DNA of 64,000 nucleotides. Source: SHLQ01 sp964562985 (GTDB taxonomy: Bacteria > Actinomycetota > Acidimicrobiia > Acidimicrobiales > SHLQ01). Location: the NCBI GenBank assembly GCA_964562985.1, contig CAZLWE010000001.1, positions 107,341 through 171,340 on the forward strand. The letters are read 5' to 3'. Position 1 is the first letter of the stretch; the number at the start of each line of letters is the position of its first letter. The notes beneath the pieces are model-generated. The model worked only from the letters and a program-made list of their open reading frames with translations, was not told the origin of the DNA and did no database searches. Position numbers and translations under genes: made by a program. Positions 39,632-49,882 of this stretch are shown here, one piece after another.

Positions 39632-40351
39632 GTGCCCGGATCTACGAAACTGCAACTAAGAGACTTACTCTTGGGGGCCTACGTTTTGCTCGTCCCGACA
39701 GCGGCCACGATCTTTTCTGATGCGGTTCAAGACGGTCCGTTAGCGATTCGATGGATACTGCTCGTGTCATGGGTCGTATCTGCGGTTGTAATCGTCGTGG
39801 ACCAAGCGAAGCGCAACGAACGATCAGATAAGACCTTCGAGACTGTCGACAAGCTCACCGCCGACACCAGATCGCGCCTTCAACAACAAGCTGAAGACGC
39901 ACGAGATACATCCATCGAACGTTTCTTGACCCAGGACTACTGGTTCAAGAAAAAGTGGGAGTGGACCATCTACATCTACGACCACGAAACCGAGCTCCTG
40001 TCGCCGATCTGGCCAGCGCCCGAAACCGGCGAGCAAGCACAGCTGATTTCCTTTGCACCCGGTAAAGGGGCGACCGGTCAGGCTTGGAAAGACGGAATAA
40101 CAATCGTACGGAACGGTACCGAAGTACATGACGCCACTCACGGGCTCACTCGGGAACAACAAGAACACTTCGCAAAGCGCCACGCAGTGGTCGCCACTCC
40201 GATCTACGCCGACACTCAAAAAATCGGCGTGCTCGCCGGCATTACGAATGACGACAATCGAGAGTTCGACGCAAAGAAGGACCAGTCACACCTTGCCCGC
40301 ACAGCGACAATCATCGGCACGCTACTAACAAGCCTCAATACCGACCCCTAG
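39632..40351 (+). CDS. Membrane-anchored GAF-domain protein
   Basis: 239 residues from a GTG. Two N-terminal hydrophobic segments (about 10–28 and 38–57) are followed by a charged, probably coiled-coil stretch (about 60–100) and a GAF-like domain (about 105–235) with FAPGKGATGQAWKDG, AVVATPIYADTQKIGVLAG. No output domain (kinase, GGDEF, nuclease) is attached. Codon use (more TTG, AGA, ATA) looks less GC-biased than its neighbours, which fits acquisition by transfer. Its ligand and partner are unknown. Confidence 0.72.
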   Translation: MPGSTKLQLRDLLLGAYVLLVPTAATIFSDAVQDGPLAIRWILLVSWVVSAVVIVVDQAKRNERSDKTFETVDKLTADTRSRLQQQAEDARDTSIERFLTQDYWFKKKWEWTIYIYDHETELLSPIWPAPETGEQAQLISFAPGKGATGQAWKDGITIVRNGTEVHDATHGLTREQQEHFAKRHAVVATPIYADTQKIGVLAGITNDDNREFDAKKDQSHLARTATIIGTLLTSLNTDP

Positions 40352-40383
40352 CCACCGTCACACACAACACGTAAGATAGCCAC

Positions 40384-40518
40384 ATGAAGCAAACGCCCAC
40401 AAACAAGACCTACCCAGCCAAAAAGGCTGTCGTAGCTCCGGGCAAGTCCCGAACCTCGATGACATCCGGTCAACGACGCACACTTCAAGAAGCTACGAAA
40501 TCGCGCGCAGCGGCCTAA
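40384..40518 (+). CDS. Possible small basic protein
   Basis: A 44-codon frame beginning MKQTPTNKTYPAKKAVV, strongly basic (about ten Lys/Arg) with an Ala-rich end. It starts 32 bases after the GAF gene. The ribosome-binding site is weak and I recognise no family, so it may be chance. Confidence 0.25.
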   Translation: MKQTPTNKTYPAKKAVVAPGKSRTSMTSGQRRTLQEATKSRAAA

Positions 40519-40535
40519 CGTCATGGATTGATGAG

Positions 40536-40556
40536 AGCTAGCTCCGTGAGCTAGCT
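40536..40556. terminator. Perfect hairpin downstream of the GAF gene
   Basis: AGCTAGCTC-CGT-GAGCTAGCT is a 9-bp perfect stem with a 3-base loop. No T tract follows. It could end transcription from the GAF gene or from the convergent aldehyde dehydrogenase gene. Confidence 0.35.
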
Positions 40557-40630
40557 GCGGTTCACACCATCGTTTCCAAACAGCTGAGACGGCGGCTGGC
40601 AGCGTTTGCTGGAGTCGGCGGCACGCGGAC

Positions 40631-42079
40631 TTAGACGTTAAAGCCGGAGACGGACTTGACCTCGAGGAATTCTTCGATGCCCCATTCGCCGCCTTCGCGT
40701 CCGTTGCCGCTTTGTCCGTAGCCACCGAACGGTGCGCCTGCGCCGCGAGGTAGCCCGTTCATCTCGACCATGCCTGAGCGCAGCGCCCGAGCGACCCGCC
40801 GAGCCTTTTCGGGGTCGGTGGTCTGCACGTAGTTGGTGAGACCGTACGGGGTGTCGTTGGCGATGGCGATCGCTTCTTCCTCGGTGTCGAAGGGCATGAT
40901 CGCCAGCACCGGTCCGAAGATCTCCTCGCGGTAGATGGTCATGTCGGCGTCAACGTCGACGAAGATCGTCGGCTTCACGAAATAGCCTTCGTCGAACCCG
41001 TCGGGGCGACCGGCTCCGCCCACGAGCAGGCGTGCGCCTTCTTCTTCGCCCTTGGCGATGAGGCCTTGGATCTTGTCCCACTGGGCCTGGCTAACGACCG
41101 GGCCGATGTGCTTGCCCTCTTTGTTGGCAATGTCGACGGCGGTCTTCTCGGCAACTTCCTTCGCCTTCTCCACGGCTTCGTCGTACATCGAACGCTCGAC
41201 GAGCATGCGCGTTGGTGCGTTGCAGCTCTGACCGGTGTTGTTGAAGCAGCGCCACACTCCCCAACTCACGGCGTCGTCCTTAGCATCGGCGAAGATGATG
41301 TTCGCTCCTTTGCCTCCAAGCTCCAACGCGACCCGCTTGACCGAATCGGCTGCGTTCTTCGTGATGGCCACACCGGCACGGGTGGAGCCCGTGAACGACA
41401 CCATGTCGACATCGCGATGGCCAGAAAGCTGTGTTCCAACGCCGGGTCCGTCGCCTTGCACCAGGTTGAATACGCCAGGCGGGAATCCGGCCTCGTCGAT
41501 CATCTCAGCGAAGAGGGCTGAACTAAGGGGAGCGATCTCGCTGGGCTTGAGCACGACAGTGCAGCCCACGCCAAGTGCGGGAACGACTTTGAGTGTGACC
41601 TGGTTCATGGGCCAGTTCCATGGGGTGATCAACGCGCACACGCCCACCGGTTCGTAGAGGATGGCGTTGTCGGGGGCGTGCGGGCCGAGCGGGCGTTCGA
41701 ACTCGAAGGCTTTCAACGCTCGGATAAGACTCTTGAGGTGGCCCGAGCCGGTCGCTGCCTGGGAGTGGTTCGACATGTCGATGGGCGCACCCATTTCCAA
41801 TGAGATCGCTTCGGCCATTTCGCCGCTACGGGTCTTGTAGATCTCGAGGAGCTTCTCGAGCAATTCGATTCGTTCCTGTACCGGGGTCGCTGCCCACGAA
41901 GGGAAAGCTGCCTTCGCCGCAGCGACGGCAGCGTTGGTGTCGGCTTCGGAGCCGAGCGAGATCACCGCACAAGTTTGCTCGGTCGATGGATCGATAACGT
42001 CGAAGTCGTTGGCGACCGCCGGATCGACCCACGCACCGTCGATGTAGAACTGGCGACGATCGAGCAATGTGTCTGACAT
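40631..42079 (-). CDS. NAD(P)-dependent aldehyde dehydrogenase
   Basis: 482 residues from the ATG at 42079 (GGAG five bases upstream). ALDH landmarks are ITPWNWPMNQ, FTGSTRAGVAI, LELGGKGANII (general base) and NTGQSCNAPTRM (catalytic Cys), ending PFGGYGQSGNGREGG. Similar proteins oxidise aliphatic or aromatic aldehydes. It is intact although both sides carry truncated genes. Substrate unknown; the nearby MmsA and aminotransferase suggest amino-acid or amine catabolism. Confidence 0.9.
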   Translation of the reverse strand: MSDTLLDRRQFYIDGAWVDPAVANDFDVIDPSTEQTCAVISLGSEADTNAAVAAAKAAFPSWAATPVQERIELLEKLLEIYKTRSGEMAEAISLEMGAPIDMSNHSQAATGSGHLKSLIRALKAFEFERPLGPHAPDNAILYEPVGVCALITPWNWPMNQVTLKVVPALGVGCTVVLKPSEIAPLSSALFAEMIDEAGFPPGVFNLVQGDGPGVGTQLSGHRDVDMVSFTGSTRAGVAITKNAADSVKRVALELGGKGANIIFADAKDDAVSWGVWRCFNNTGQSCNAPTRMLVERSMYDEAVEKAKEVAEKTAVDIANKEGKHIGPVVSQAQWDKIQGLIAKGEEEGARLLVGGAGRPDGFDEGYFVKPTIFVDVDADMTIYREEIFGPVLAIMPFDTEEEAIAIANDTPYGLTNYVQTTDPEKARRVARALRSGMVEMNGLPRGAGAPFGGYGQSGNGREGGEWGIEEFLEVKSVSGFNV

Positions 42080-42183
42080 GAGAACTCCATAATTCTTGGG
42101 TGCGACGACGTTGGCGCACACCCCGAATCGTAACCGTTCCAGATGTGCTCGCGAGAGACCAGCAACCTAGTCTCAGCTCGTAG

Positions 42184-42515
42184 ATGGGCGTCGTTTTGGT
42201 GCTGGTGAACGTGATGGCGCCCGTGGTCGCGGTGGTCGGCTTGGGATGGTTCGCGGGTCGTCGTCTGCACTTTGATATTGCGACCCTGTCCCGCCTTGCG
42301 TTCTGGGTGATCGGCCCGTTGTTCGTACTCGATGTGTTCGCCGACGCAGAACTCGAACGAGAAACGGTGTGGCGCTTTTCGGTGGGCGGGCTCGCCGCGA
42401 TGGCGATCGGGGCGGTGCTCGCATACCTCATTGCACGGCCACTTCGGTTGCCCGCGTCTCGGCGAAGCGCCGCGGTCATGACCTCGTCATATGGCAACGT
42501 CGGAAACGCGGGCCT
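42184..42515 (+). pseudogene. AEC-family (auxin efflux carrier) transporter, N-terminal remnant
   Basis: The frame reads MGVVLVLVNVMAPVV, GWFAGRRLHFD and SSYGNVGNAGLA, which fits the first three or four membrane helices of AEC permeases (normally about 310 residues). At about 42515 the homology stops and the frame continues through antisense of a flavin-reductase remnant. The first 110 codons alone would not make a working transporter. Confidence 0.7.
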
Positions 42516-42750
42516 GGCCTCCGAGCACGTTCACGCCGAGGACGTCGGCGGATTTGAGCTGCCCCCAGGTGTACGACGTCGAGGTGCAGAAGAACCCAGC
42601 GAGCGGCGGATCGAGCGAGATAGATACGAAGCTGCCGATCACCATCGCGACCGGGGCATCGTCGACCATCGCGGTGATCACGGTGACGGTCGTGGGGACT
42701 CGCCCCATGACCTGGCGGAAGTACTTCGGATCGATGGCGTCGTCATTTCA

Positions 42751-42751
<1 letters not shown>
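42513..42751 (-). pseudogene. Flavin-reductase-domain remnant, frameshifted and truncated
   Basis: The minus strand encodes DAIDPKYFRQVMGRVPTTV, TVITAM, GSFVSISLDPPLAGFF and LGVNVLG, the first half of an FMN-binding split-barrel flavin reductase. The original ATG at 42751 overlaps the mmsA stop (TAATG), but an extra A in ATGAAATGAC throws the frame; removing it gives MNDDAIDPKYF. The 3' end is lost at about 42513, where the AEC remnant begins on the other strand. Confidence 0.7.
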
Positions 42752-44238
<1,487 letters not shown>

Positions 44239-44258
44239 GAATTTCCTTCTGGGGAGAT

Positions 44259-45548
44259 CTAGGCGATCGAACGGATGGCGGTCGAGAGCGATTCGAGCCC
44301 CTCGTCCATTTCGTCGGCGGTTACGTTCATCATTGGCGCCATGCGGATGACGTTGCCGTGCAAGCCGCCCTTGCCGACGAGCAGGTTGTTGGCCTTGGCG
44401 GCCTCCAGCGTGTCGACGGCGTGTTGTGGCGATGGTTCGAGGCCACCGGGGTTGACGGTTTCGAAGGCTTGCATGAGGCCCTTGCCGCGGACCTCGGCGA
44501 TCCACGGGCTTTCCGATGCGATGGCTTCAAGGCCGGCTCGCATGCGGCCACCCATAACCTTTGCGTTGGCTTGGAGGTCGTTGTCGAGCACGTAGTCGAT
44601 CGTGGCCGAGCCAGCAGCAGCAGCGAGCGGGCTGCCGCCAAAGGTGGAGAAGTGGGTGACCTTGATCGATTCCATGATTTCGGCACGGGCGACCACACCG
44701 GCGAGAGCGACACCATTGCCCGCTCCCTTGGCGAAGGTCAACATGTCGGGCACGACGCCGTGGTCTTGGTAGCCCCAGAAGTAGTCGCCGGTGCGCCCCC
44801 ATCCGGTCTGGACCTCGTCGGAGATGTAGAGGATGCCCCGGTTGTCGAGTTCCTTCTTCATGGCGCCGAAGAACCCCGGAGGTGGCGTGGCGAAACCGCC
44901 GACACCTTGGATTGGTTCGGCGATTAGGGCCGCGACGTCGCCCGCTGAGGTCATGGCGAGCAGCTGGCTGAGATCGTGGACGCAGGCGTCGGTGAAGGCA
45001 TCGTCGTCGAGCGAGGCGAACGGGCTACGGAGTTTGTAGGGCCCCTGCACGAACGTGACTTTGAGACCGGAGTTGCTCGTCGACGCCCACGAGGCGTGCG
45101 AGGTGATGGCCTGGGTGGAGTGTGATCGGCCGTGGTAGCTGTTTCGCATGGCCAGGATCTGGTTCGACTTGCGATAGCTCGTGGCCATCAGGAGCGCAGC
45201 GTCGTTTGCTTCGGTGCCCGATGGCGTGAGGAAGACTCGGGCGTTCGGGATGCCCGAGAGCGCCGCGATCTTCTCGGCGACTTCGATCATTGCTTCGTTG
45301 AGGTAGAGCGAGGACGTGTGTACGACTTTGCCCGCCTGTTCTTGGAGCGCTGCGGTGACAGTGGGGTTGGCGTGACCGACCATCGTGGTCAGCACGCCGC
45401 CGAAGAAGTCGAGGTATTTTTCGCCGTCGCCGTCGAATACGTAGCTTCCCTCGCCATGGGTGATCTGGATCGGGTCCGCGTAATACGGACTCAGAAATGG
45501 CGGGAGGCTATTGCGGTAACGGGTCAGGAGTTCGGCCGTTGAAGTCAT
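44259..45548 (-). CDS. Class III aminotransferase (beta-alanine/3-aminoisobutyrate or alanine–glyoxylate type)
   Basis: 429 residues from MTSTAELLTRYRNS. PLP-binding landmarks are LTPSGTEANDAAL, ISDEVQTGWGRTG and the Lys in MLTFAKGAGNG; THFSTFGGSPLA is the usual second-subunit loop. It resembles AGXT2-type enzymes that use beta-alanine or 3-aminoisobutyrate. With MmsA downstream, the likely flow is beta-amino acid to semialdehyde to acyl-CoA. A divergent MocR regulator starts 64 bases away. Confidence 0.88.
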   Translation of the reverse strand: MTSTAELLTRYRNSLPPFLSPYYADPIQITHGEGSYVFDGDGEKYLDFFGGVLTTMVGHANPTVTAALQEQAGKVVHTSSLYLNEAMIEVAEKIAALSGIPNARVFLTPSGTEANDAALLMATSYRKSNQILAMRNSYHGRSHSTQAITSHASWASTSNSGLKVTFVQGPYKLRSPFASLDDDAFTDACVHDLSQLLAMTSAGDVAALIAEPIQGVGGFATPPPGFFGAMKKELDNRGILYISDEVQTGWGRTGDYFWGYQDHGVVPDMLTFAKGAGNGVALAGVVARAEIMESIKVTHFSTFGGSPLAAAAGSATIDYVLDNDLQANAKVMGGRMRAGLEAIASESPWIAEVRGKGLMQAFETVNPGGLEPSPQHAVDTLEAAKANNLLVGKGGLHGNVIRMAPMMNVTADEMDEGLESLSTAIRSIA

Positions 45549-45549
45549 G

Positions 45550-45563
45550 CACTTAGTTAAGTG
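45550..45563. promoter_or_regulatory. Inverted repeat next to the aminotransferase start
   Basis: CACTTA-GT-TAAGTG is a perfect 6-bp inverted repeat one base upstream of the aminotransferase ATG. It is well placed as a MocR site or translational control element. Confidence 0.35.
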
Positions 45564-45589
45564 ATCGCGAGCTCTAGTAGCAAATACCT

Positions 45590-45604
45590 TTTGTATTGTA
45601 CAAA
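45590..45604. promoter_or_regulatory. Candidate MocR operator
   Basis: TTTGTA-TTG-TACAAA is a perfect 6-bp inverted repeat 8 bases before the mocR start, in the divergent promoter. The GTA...TAC arms resemble GntR-family half-sites. Confidence 0.45.
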
Positions 45605-45612
45605 CTGGTTCT

Positions 45613-47016
45613 ATGCCGTCGCCGAACGCAGCTGAGACCGAGCCCAGCAAAACAAACCTCGACGCGATCGTCGATGCAGCGCGCGCCGAACACGGGCCGC
45701 GCGGCGCTGCCCTCGACCCTCGCAAAATCGCCCGGGTCATCGGGCGCCTGGTTAACCGAGGCGAGATCGGGCCCGGTTCGCAGCTGCCGACCGTGCGAGC
45801 GCTCGCCAGAGCTCTTCGGGTCAGTCCGAGCACGGTGTCGGAAGCCTGGCGCATCCTTCGGGCACATGAGGTGATCACGACCGACCGTCGTCGAGGCACC
45901 GTTGTGCGGACCTCACGGGGCGACGTGGAGGGCCGCTATTGGAATGTCCCGGCATCCCCCGGTGCTTACGAGTTCGATCTCAGTTCCGGAACACCAGACC
46001 CTTCCCTGTTGCCGAGCCTGACCGGCGCCCTCGAACGGGTGCAAGTCGACCTCACCATGAACTCCTATTTGGATTCACCCGTCGTCCCCGCACTCGAGAA
46101 AGCGCTTCTATCGAACTGGCCCTATGTACCCGAGCGACTCACGATCGTCGATGGCGCCCAAGACGGACTCGACCGGATCATCAACGCACACGTGCACTTG
46201 GGCGACACGGTGGTCGTGGAGGATCCGACGTTCCCTCCAATCATCGACATGCTCGAATTGCGAGGGGCTCGGGTGATCGGGGTGCGCTGCGATGCCCAGG
46301 GCATCGTTCCCGGCGAACTGGAGTCCGTCATTGCCCAACAACCCACCGCGCTGTTCTTGCAGCCCCGAGCGCAGAACCCCATCGGTGTGGCGATGAGCGA
46401 GTCACGCCGAGACGATCTGGCCGACCTCCTTTCTGAAACAAACGTGCTGGTCGTGGAAGACGATCATTCCGGATCGATCTCGGGGGCCGAATTGCACAGC
46501 ATCGGCACGCCGCTGCCCAACCAGGTTCTGCACATCAGGAGCTATTCGAAGTCTCACGGGCCCGACCTTCGCCTCGCTGCCCTCAGCGGCCCCGCGGAGC
46601 TTCTCGACCCGGTTATTCACCGACGCCACCTCGGCCCCTCGTGGACGTCTCGCCTGCTCCAACAGGTACTGCTCGAACTGTTGGAGAGCGCTGCCGAACG
46701 CGAGCACATCGAGCACGCCACAGCCGTCTATGCGCAGCGACGCCGCCACTTCATCGAGCACTTGGCCCAACGGGGCGTACCCGGGTCCGAGCTCGCGACG
46801 GCCGGTACGGGCATGAACGTCTGGTTGCCGGTGACCGATGAGCAACACGCCGTGACCGCCCTCGCCGCACAGGGCATTGGCGTCGCTCCTGGACGGCCCT
46901 TCATGGTCAACGCCACCGACCAGGACTACATCCGCATCACGACCGCCACACTCGCGACACCCGCCCACGCAGAACGAGTGGTTGATGCGGTTGCCACCAG
47001 CTTCGATATGGACTGA
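45613..47016 (+). CDS. MocR-type regulator (GntR HTH fused to aminotransferase fold)
   Basis: 467 residues. The winged helix at about 35–100 carries LPTVRALARALRVSPSTVSEAWRIL. The rest is a fold-type I aminotransferase domain with the PLP Lys in SYSKSHGPDLRLA and an N-terminal QNPIG-like region. MocR proteins sense PLP or an amino compound and usually control the divergent gene, here the class III aminotransferase and mmsA. Confidence 0.9.
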   Translation: MPSPNAAETEPSKTNLDAIVDAARAEHGPRGAALDPRKIARVIGRLVNRGEIGPGSQLPTVRALARALRVSPSTVSEAWRILRAHEVITTDRRRGTVVRTSRGDVEGRYWNVPASPGAYEFDLSSGTPDPSLLPSLTGALERVQVDLTMNSYLDSPVVPALEKALLSNWPYVPERLTIVDGAQDGLDRIINAHVHLGDTVVVEDPTFPPIIDMLELRGARVIGVRCDAQGIVPGELESVIAQQPTALFLQPRAQNPIGVAMSESRRDDLADLLSETNVLVVEDDHSGSISGAELHSIGTPLPNQVLHIRSYSKSHGPDLRLAALSGPAELLDPVIHRRHLGPSWTSRLLQQVLLELLESAAEREHIEHATAVYAQRRRHFIEHLAQRGVPGSELATAGTGMNVWLPVTDEQHAVTALAAQGIGVAPGRPFMVNATDQDYIRITTATLATPAHAERVVDAVATSFDMD

Positions 47017-47021
47017 ATCCC

Positions 47022-47768
47022 TTAGGGAGCCAGCAGCGTTCCTGCGTTCGGAACGACCTGCGGACGCCCGAGCTCGCCCAGCATCTGCCACGCCGTAGCG
47101 ACCGCCGCGCTGAGCACAGGGATGCCCAGTTCGTCCTCGACGATCTGGATCGCTTGCAGCGACGGCATCTGAACACACGCCGAGAGCACCACAGCATCGA
47201 CGCCTTCGGTGTTCACCTTCTTGACGTGCTCGACCAGGTTCATCGGGTCTTGGGCCGCGACTTCGAGGTTGTCGGGAATTTCAAGTGCCAGGAAGTCCTG
47301 CACTTCGACGCCTTCGGCGGCGATGTAGCCAGCCACGAGTTCGGTGAGCGGAAGCATGTAGGGCGCGATGAGCCCGATCTTCTTGGCCTTGAGGTGTGCC
47401 AGGCCATCGACGAGCGCTCCAGCGCTGGTCACGACGGGTGCGGGTGCACCGTTTTCGGCGGTGATCCCGTGAAGTCGTTCACTCGACTCGCAGTGGTAGC
47501 CGTTACCGGTGGCCATGATGGCGACCAGACACGCATATCCCATCACGTCGACCCGAGCGTCGGAGAGTTCGAGCGCACAGCGATCGGAGTCTTTGTCCAT
47601 CGCTGCGAGCTCTTCTTTGCTCACCGTCTTCATCCGCATTCGTGACGAATGGAACGTGAAGTCCACGTCGCCGAAGTGCTCGGCGTGACCACGCAGCAGC
47701 GCGGGGATTTCGGTCTCCATGGTGGTGTTGGAGCTCGGGACGATTTGGCCAATTTTGTAGCGTTCCAT
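47022..47768 (-). CDS. Maleate isomerase (NicE-like)
   Basis: 248 residues of the Asp/Glu racemase superfamily. It opens IGQIVPSSNTTMETEIP and has HSSRMRMK, then the two active-site cysteines Cys80 (GYACLVAIM) and Cys198 (SACVQMPS), spaced as in known maleate isomerases. It converts maleate to fumarate without cofactor. It is the last gene of the P450–nitrilase–gentisate dioxygenase–FAH operon, 2 bases after the FAH gene, so maleate is a likely intermediate of the pathway. Confidence 0.88.
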   Translation of the reverse strand: MERYKIGQIVPSSNTTMETEIPALLRGHAEHFGDVDFTFHSSRMRMKTVSKEELAAMDKDSDRCALELSDARVDVMGYACLVAIMATGNGYHCESSERLHGITAENGAPAPVVTSAGALVDGLAHLKAKKIGLIAPYMLPLTELVAGYIAAEGVEVQDFLALEIPDNLEVAAQDPMNLVEHVKKVNTEGVDAVVLSACVQMPSLQAIQIVEDELGIPVLSAAVATAWQMLGELGRPQVVPNAGTLLAP

Positions 47769-47770
47769 CG

Positions 47771-48694
47771 TTATGCCCCCACGATTGGATGCGTGATCGA
47801 GCCAATGCCCTCAACGGTTGCCGTGATGGTGTCGCCCGGCCACATCCACTCCTGAGGATCCATGCCAGCGCCTACGCCCTCGGGCGTACCGGTCAGGATT
47901 ACGTCGCCTGGGTCCATGGTCATGCCCTGGCTGATGTCTTCGATCAAGGCAGGGATTTTGAAGTACATGTGCTTGGTGTTCGACGATTGCTTCGTCTCGC
48001 CGTTCTTTGTCAGCGACAGATCGAGATTGTGTGGGTCAGCGATTTCATCGGCGGTCACAATCCACGGGCCCATCGGTCCGTAGGTGTCCTGTCCCTTTGA
48101 AACAATCCACTGGCCCGAGCGGCGAGCGTCGCGGGCCGACACGTCGATCATGACCGTGTAGCCAAAGACGTAGCTCATCGCGTCGTCGGCCGACACCTGC
48201 TTGGCTCGGGTACCGATGACGGCGGCGAGTTCGACCTCCCAGTCAAGCTGCTGCGTCAGCTCTGGGTTGTGCACGATTGGCTGGCCGGGGGCGCAGACCG
48301 TGTTGGGTGGCTTGCAGAAGATGACCGCCTTGTCGGGCATTTCCTTTGCCGTGTCGAGCGAGCGAGCCGACTCGGCGACGTGCTCGGCGTAATTGAGGCC
48401 GATACCCCACATGTTCTTGCGAGGGCGTGGGATAGGCGCGAGCAGCTCGACGTTCGCGAGCGGCACCGAAACGCCCGGCGAATTGCGGTGAGCATCGTTT
48501 GCGACGAGATCCGCGGTCAGAGGGATTGCCGTCGGGCCGAGGTCGATAAATTCGAGCATCGTCGACGGCAGTTCGACGCCTGCCACGAACCCGAGCTGAG
48601 CGATGTCGACGACGAGCGAGGAGCCGTCGGTATCGACGACCGCCGCGAGGCGGGACTCACCCAATGGATGATGGCGGACGGTTGCGAGCTTCAC
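47771..48694 (-). CDS. Fumarylacetoacetate-hydrolase-family enzyme (putative maleyl/fumarylpyruvate hydrolase)
   Basis: 307 residues of the FAH superfamily: IGLNYAEHV, the metal-binding DWEVELAAVIG, MIDVSARDAR, KGQDTYGPMGPW and ILTGTPEGVG. Members hydrolyse C–C bonds in oxo-acids. Because it lies between gentisate dioxygenase and maleate isomerase, direct cleavage of maleylpyruvate to pyruvate and maleate is the best guess; no maleylpyruvate isomerase is seen. Confidence 0.86.
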   Translation of the reverse strand: MKLATVRHHPLGESRLAAVVDTDGSSLVVDIAQLGFVAGVELPSTMLEFIDLGPTAIPLTADLVANDAHRNSPGVSVPLANVELLAPIPRPRKNMWGIGLNYAEHVAESARSLDTAKEMPDKAVIFCKPPNTVCAPGQPIVHNPELTQQLDWEVELAAVIGTRAKQVSADDAMSYVFGYTVMIDVSARDARRSGQWIVSKGQDTYGPMGPWIVTADEIADPHNLDLSLTKNGETKQSSNTKHMYFKIPALIEDISQGMTMDPGDVILTGTPEGVGAGMDPQEWMWPGDTITATVEGIGSITHPIVGA

Positions 48695-48742
48695 AGTGAT
48701 CTCCTGTAGCGCAAATTCTTGGCTAGTTGATTGGTGGGGCGG

Positions 48743-49882
48743 TTAGTCGAGGTATTGGTGGCCGTCGTTTTCGACGAGGGCCTCGGTTCGTTCAAAGGCC
48801 AGCTTCTCGATGACCGGGAAGTCGTTGAAGCTGAACAGGACAGCGTCGTCGGACGCAGAGCCATTTGCGTGTTCTCGCCACGCCCACGACGGCACGCAGA
48901 AGATGTCCTTCTCCTGCCAGTCGAAGCGTTTACCGGCGATGATCGAGTGTCCCGAGCCCTTGGCGACTTGATAGATGATGTTGCCGGTGCGCCGCATGGC
49001 CTTGGTGGCTTCGCCAGGACGCAGCATCTGCATCGACGCCCCCATGGTTGCCATCACGTGGCCGCCCGTGTGGGGGTTCGAGTAGCGCATGATGACACCG
49101 TCGTGTTCGGTCTCGACGCCGGCCTTCGCCGCCTTTTGGAGCGCTTCGTAGGTTTCGTCCCAGCCGTAGCGAAGCAGCGGTGAGTACGCCCGCTCCCACT
49201 TGTAGGACGTGGGAAGCAGACCAGGTGAACCAAAGGAGTTCGCGCTGTCGTTGATCGGGAAGAGTGTCGTTTGGTAGTCGTCGGGGTGGGTCTCGTACCA
49301 GTTCGCTTCGAGCGCGTTAGTGAGTGGAATGTCGAGGCCGTCTTGCCACAGGCAGATCTCGCCGCCCTCGGCGACGCCGTGGTCGTGCCAGGTGCCGTTC
49401 GGTGTCAAGACGAAGTCTCGTTCGCCGAGGTCGACGTGGTGACCGTCGACGATGGTGTAGCCGCCGCTGCCTTCCATGATGAAGCGTAAGGCCGAGGCTC
49501 CATGACGGTGGCCGGGGGCGCGTTCGCCTGGTCGCATTACTTGGATTCCGCTAAACAGCAGGCCGCAGGCGGCGCTGATGTCTTTGCGATTGGGGTTGCG
49601 CAGGTAGACGACTCGCCGGCCGGCATCTTCGGGGCTTACCAGTTCGAGCGAGCGAAGGGCGTGGCCGCGGAGCTCGGCCCATGGCCACAGGACCGGGACG
49701 GCGAAGGCGTGGGGTTCCCAGGGCTCGATGTCGTTGGCGACGGTCCACAGTGCACCGGTTTCGAGGCGGTCGAGTTCGTCGTAGTAGGCGGTTAGCTCGT
49801 CGTTGTCTTGCACCCGAGCACGGCCGAGCATGTTGTCGCGCTCGGCGTACTCACGAGCCTTGGCTTCGTCGGTAGCGCTCAT
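48743..49882 (-). CDS. Gentisate 1,2-dioxygenase-like bicupin
   Basis: 379 residues, the usual length. The first cupin has the Fe(II) ligands in APGHRHGASALRF (His125, His127) and WHDHG (His166/168), and the second cupin has GGHVMATMGASMQML. The start of the chain, with LETGALWTV and EPWEPHAF, is typical of gentisate and salicylate dioxygenases. It would cleave gentisate or a related 2,5-dihydroxy compound to maleylpyruvate. Coupled to the upstream nitrilase gene by a 4-base overlap. Confidence 0.86.
   Translation of the reverse strand: MSATDEAKAREYAERDNMLGRARVQDNDELTAYYDELDRLETGALWTVANDIEPWEPHAFAVPVLWPWAELRGHALRSLELVSPEDAGRRVVYLRNPNRKDISAACGLLFSGIQVMRPGERAPGHRHGASALRFIMEGSGGYTIVDGHHVDLGERDFVLTPNGTWHDHGVAEGGEICLWQDGLDIPLTNALEANWYETHPDDYQTTLFPINDSANSFGSPGLLPTSYKWERAYSPLLRYGWDETYEALQKAAKAGVETEHDGVIMRYSNPHTGGHVMATMGASMQMLRPGEATKAMRRTGNIIYQVAKGSGHSIIAGKRFDWQEKDIFCVPSWAWREHANGSASDDAVLFSFNDFPVIEKLAFERTEALVENDGHQYLD

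Noticed and set aside
44239..44505. Arg-rich extension of MmsA
   Set aside because: It overlaps the aminotransferase gene and is compositionally odd; MmsA proteins begin near METIPHLINGA.
45549..45899. Extension of the class III aminotransferase
   Set aside because: It runs through the divergent promoter and the mocR start; homology begins at 45548.
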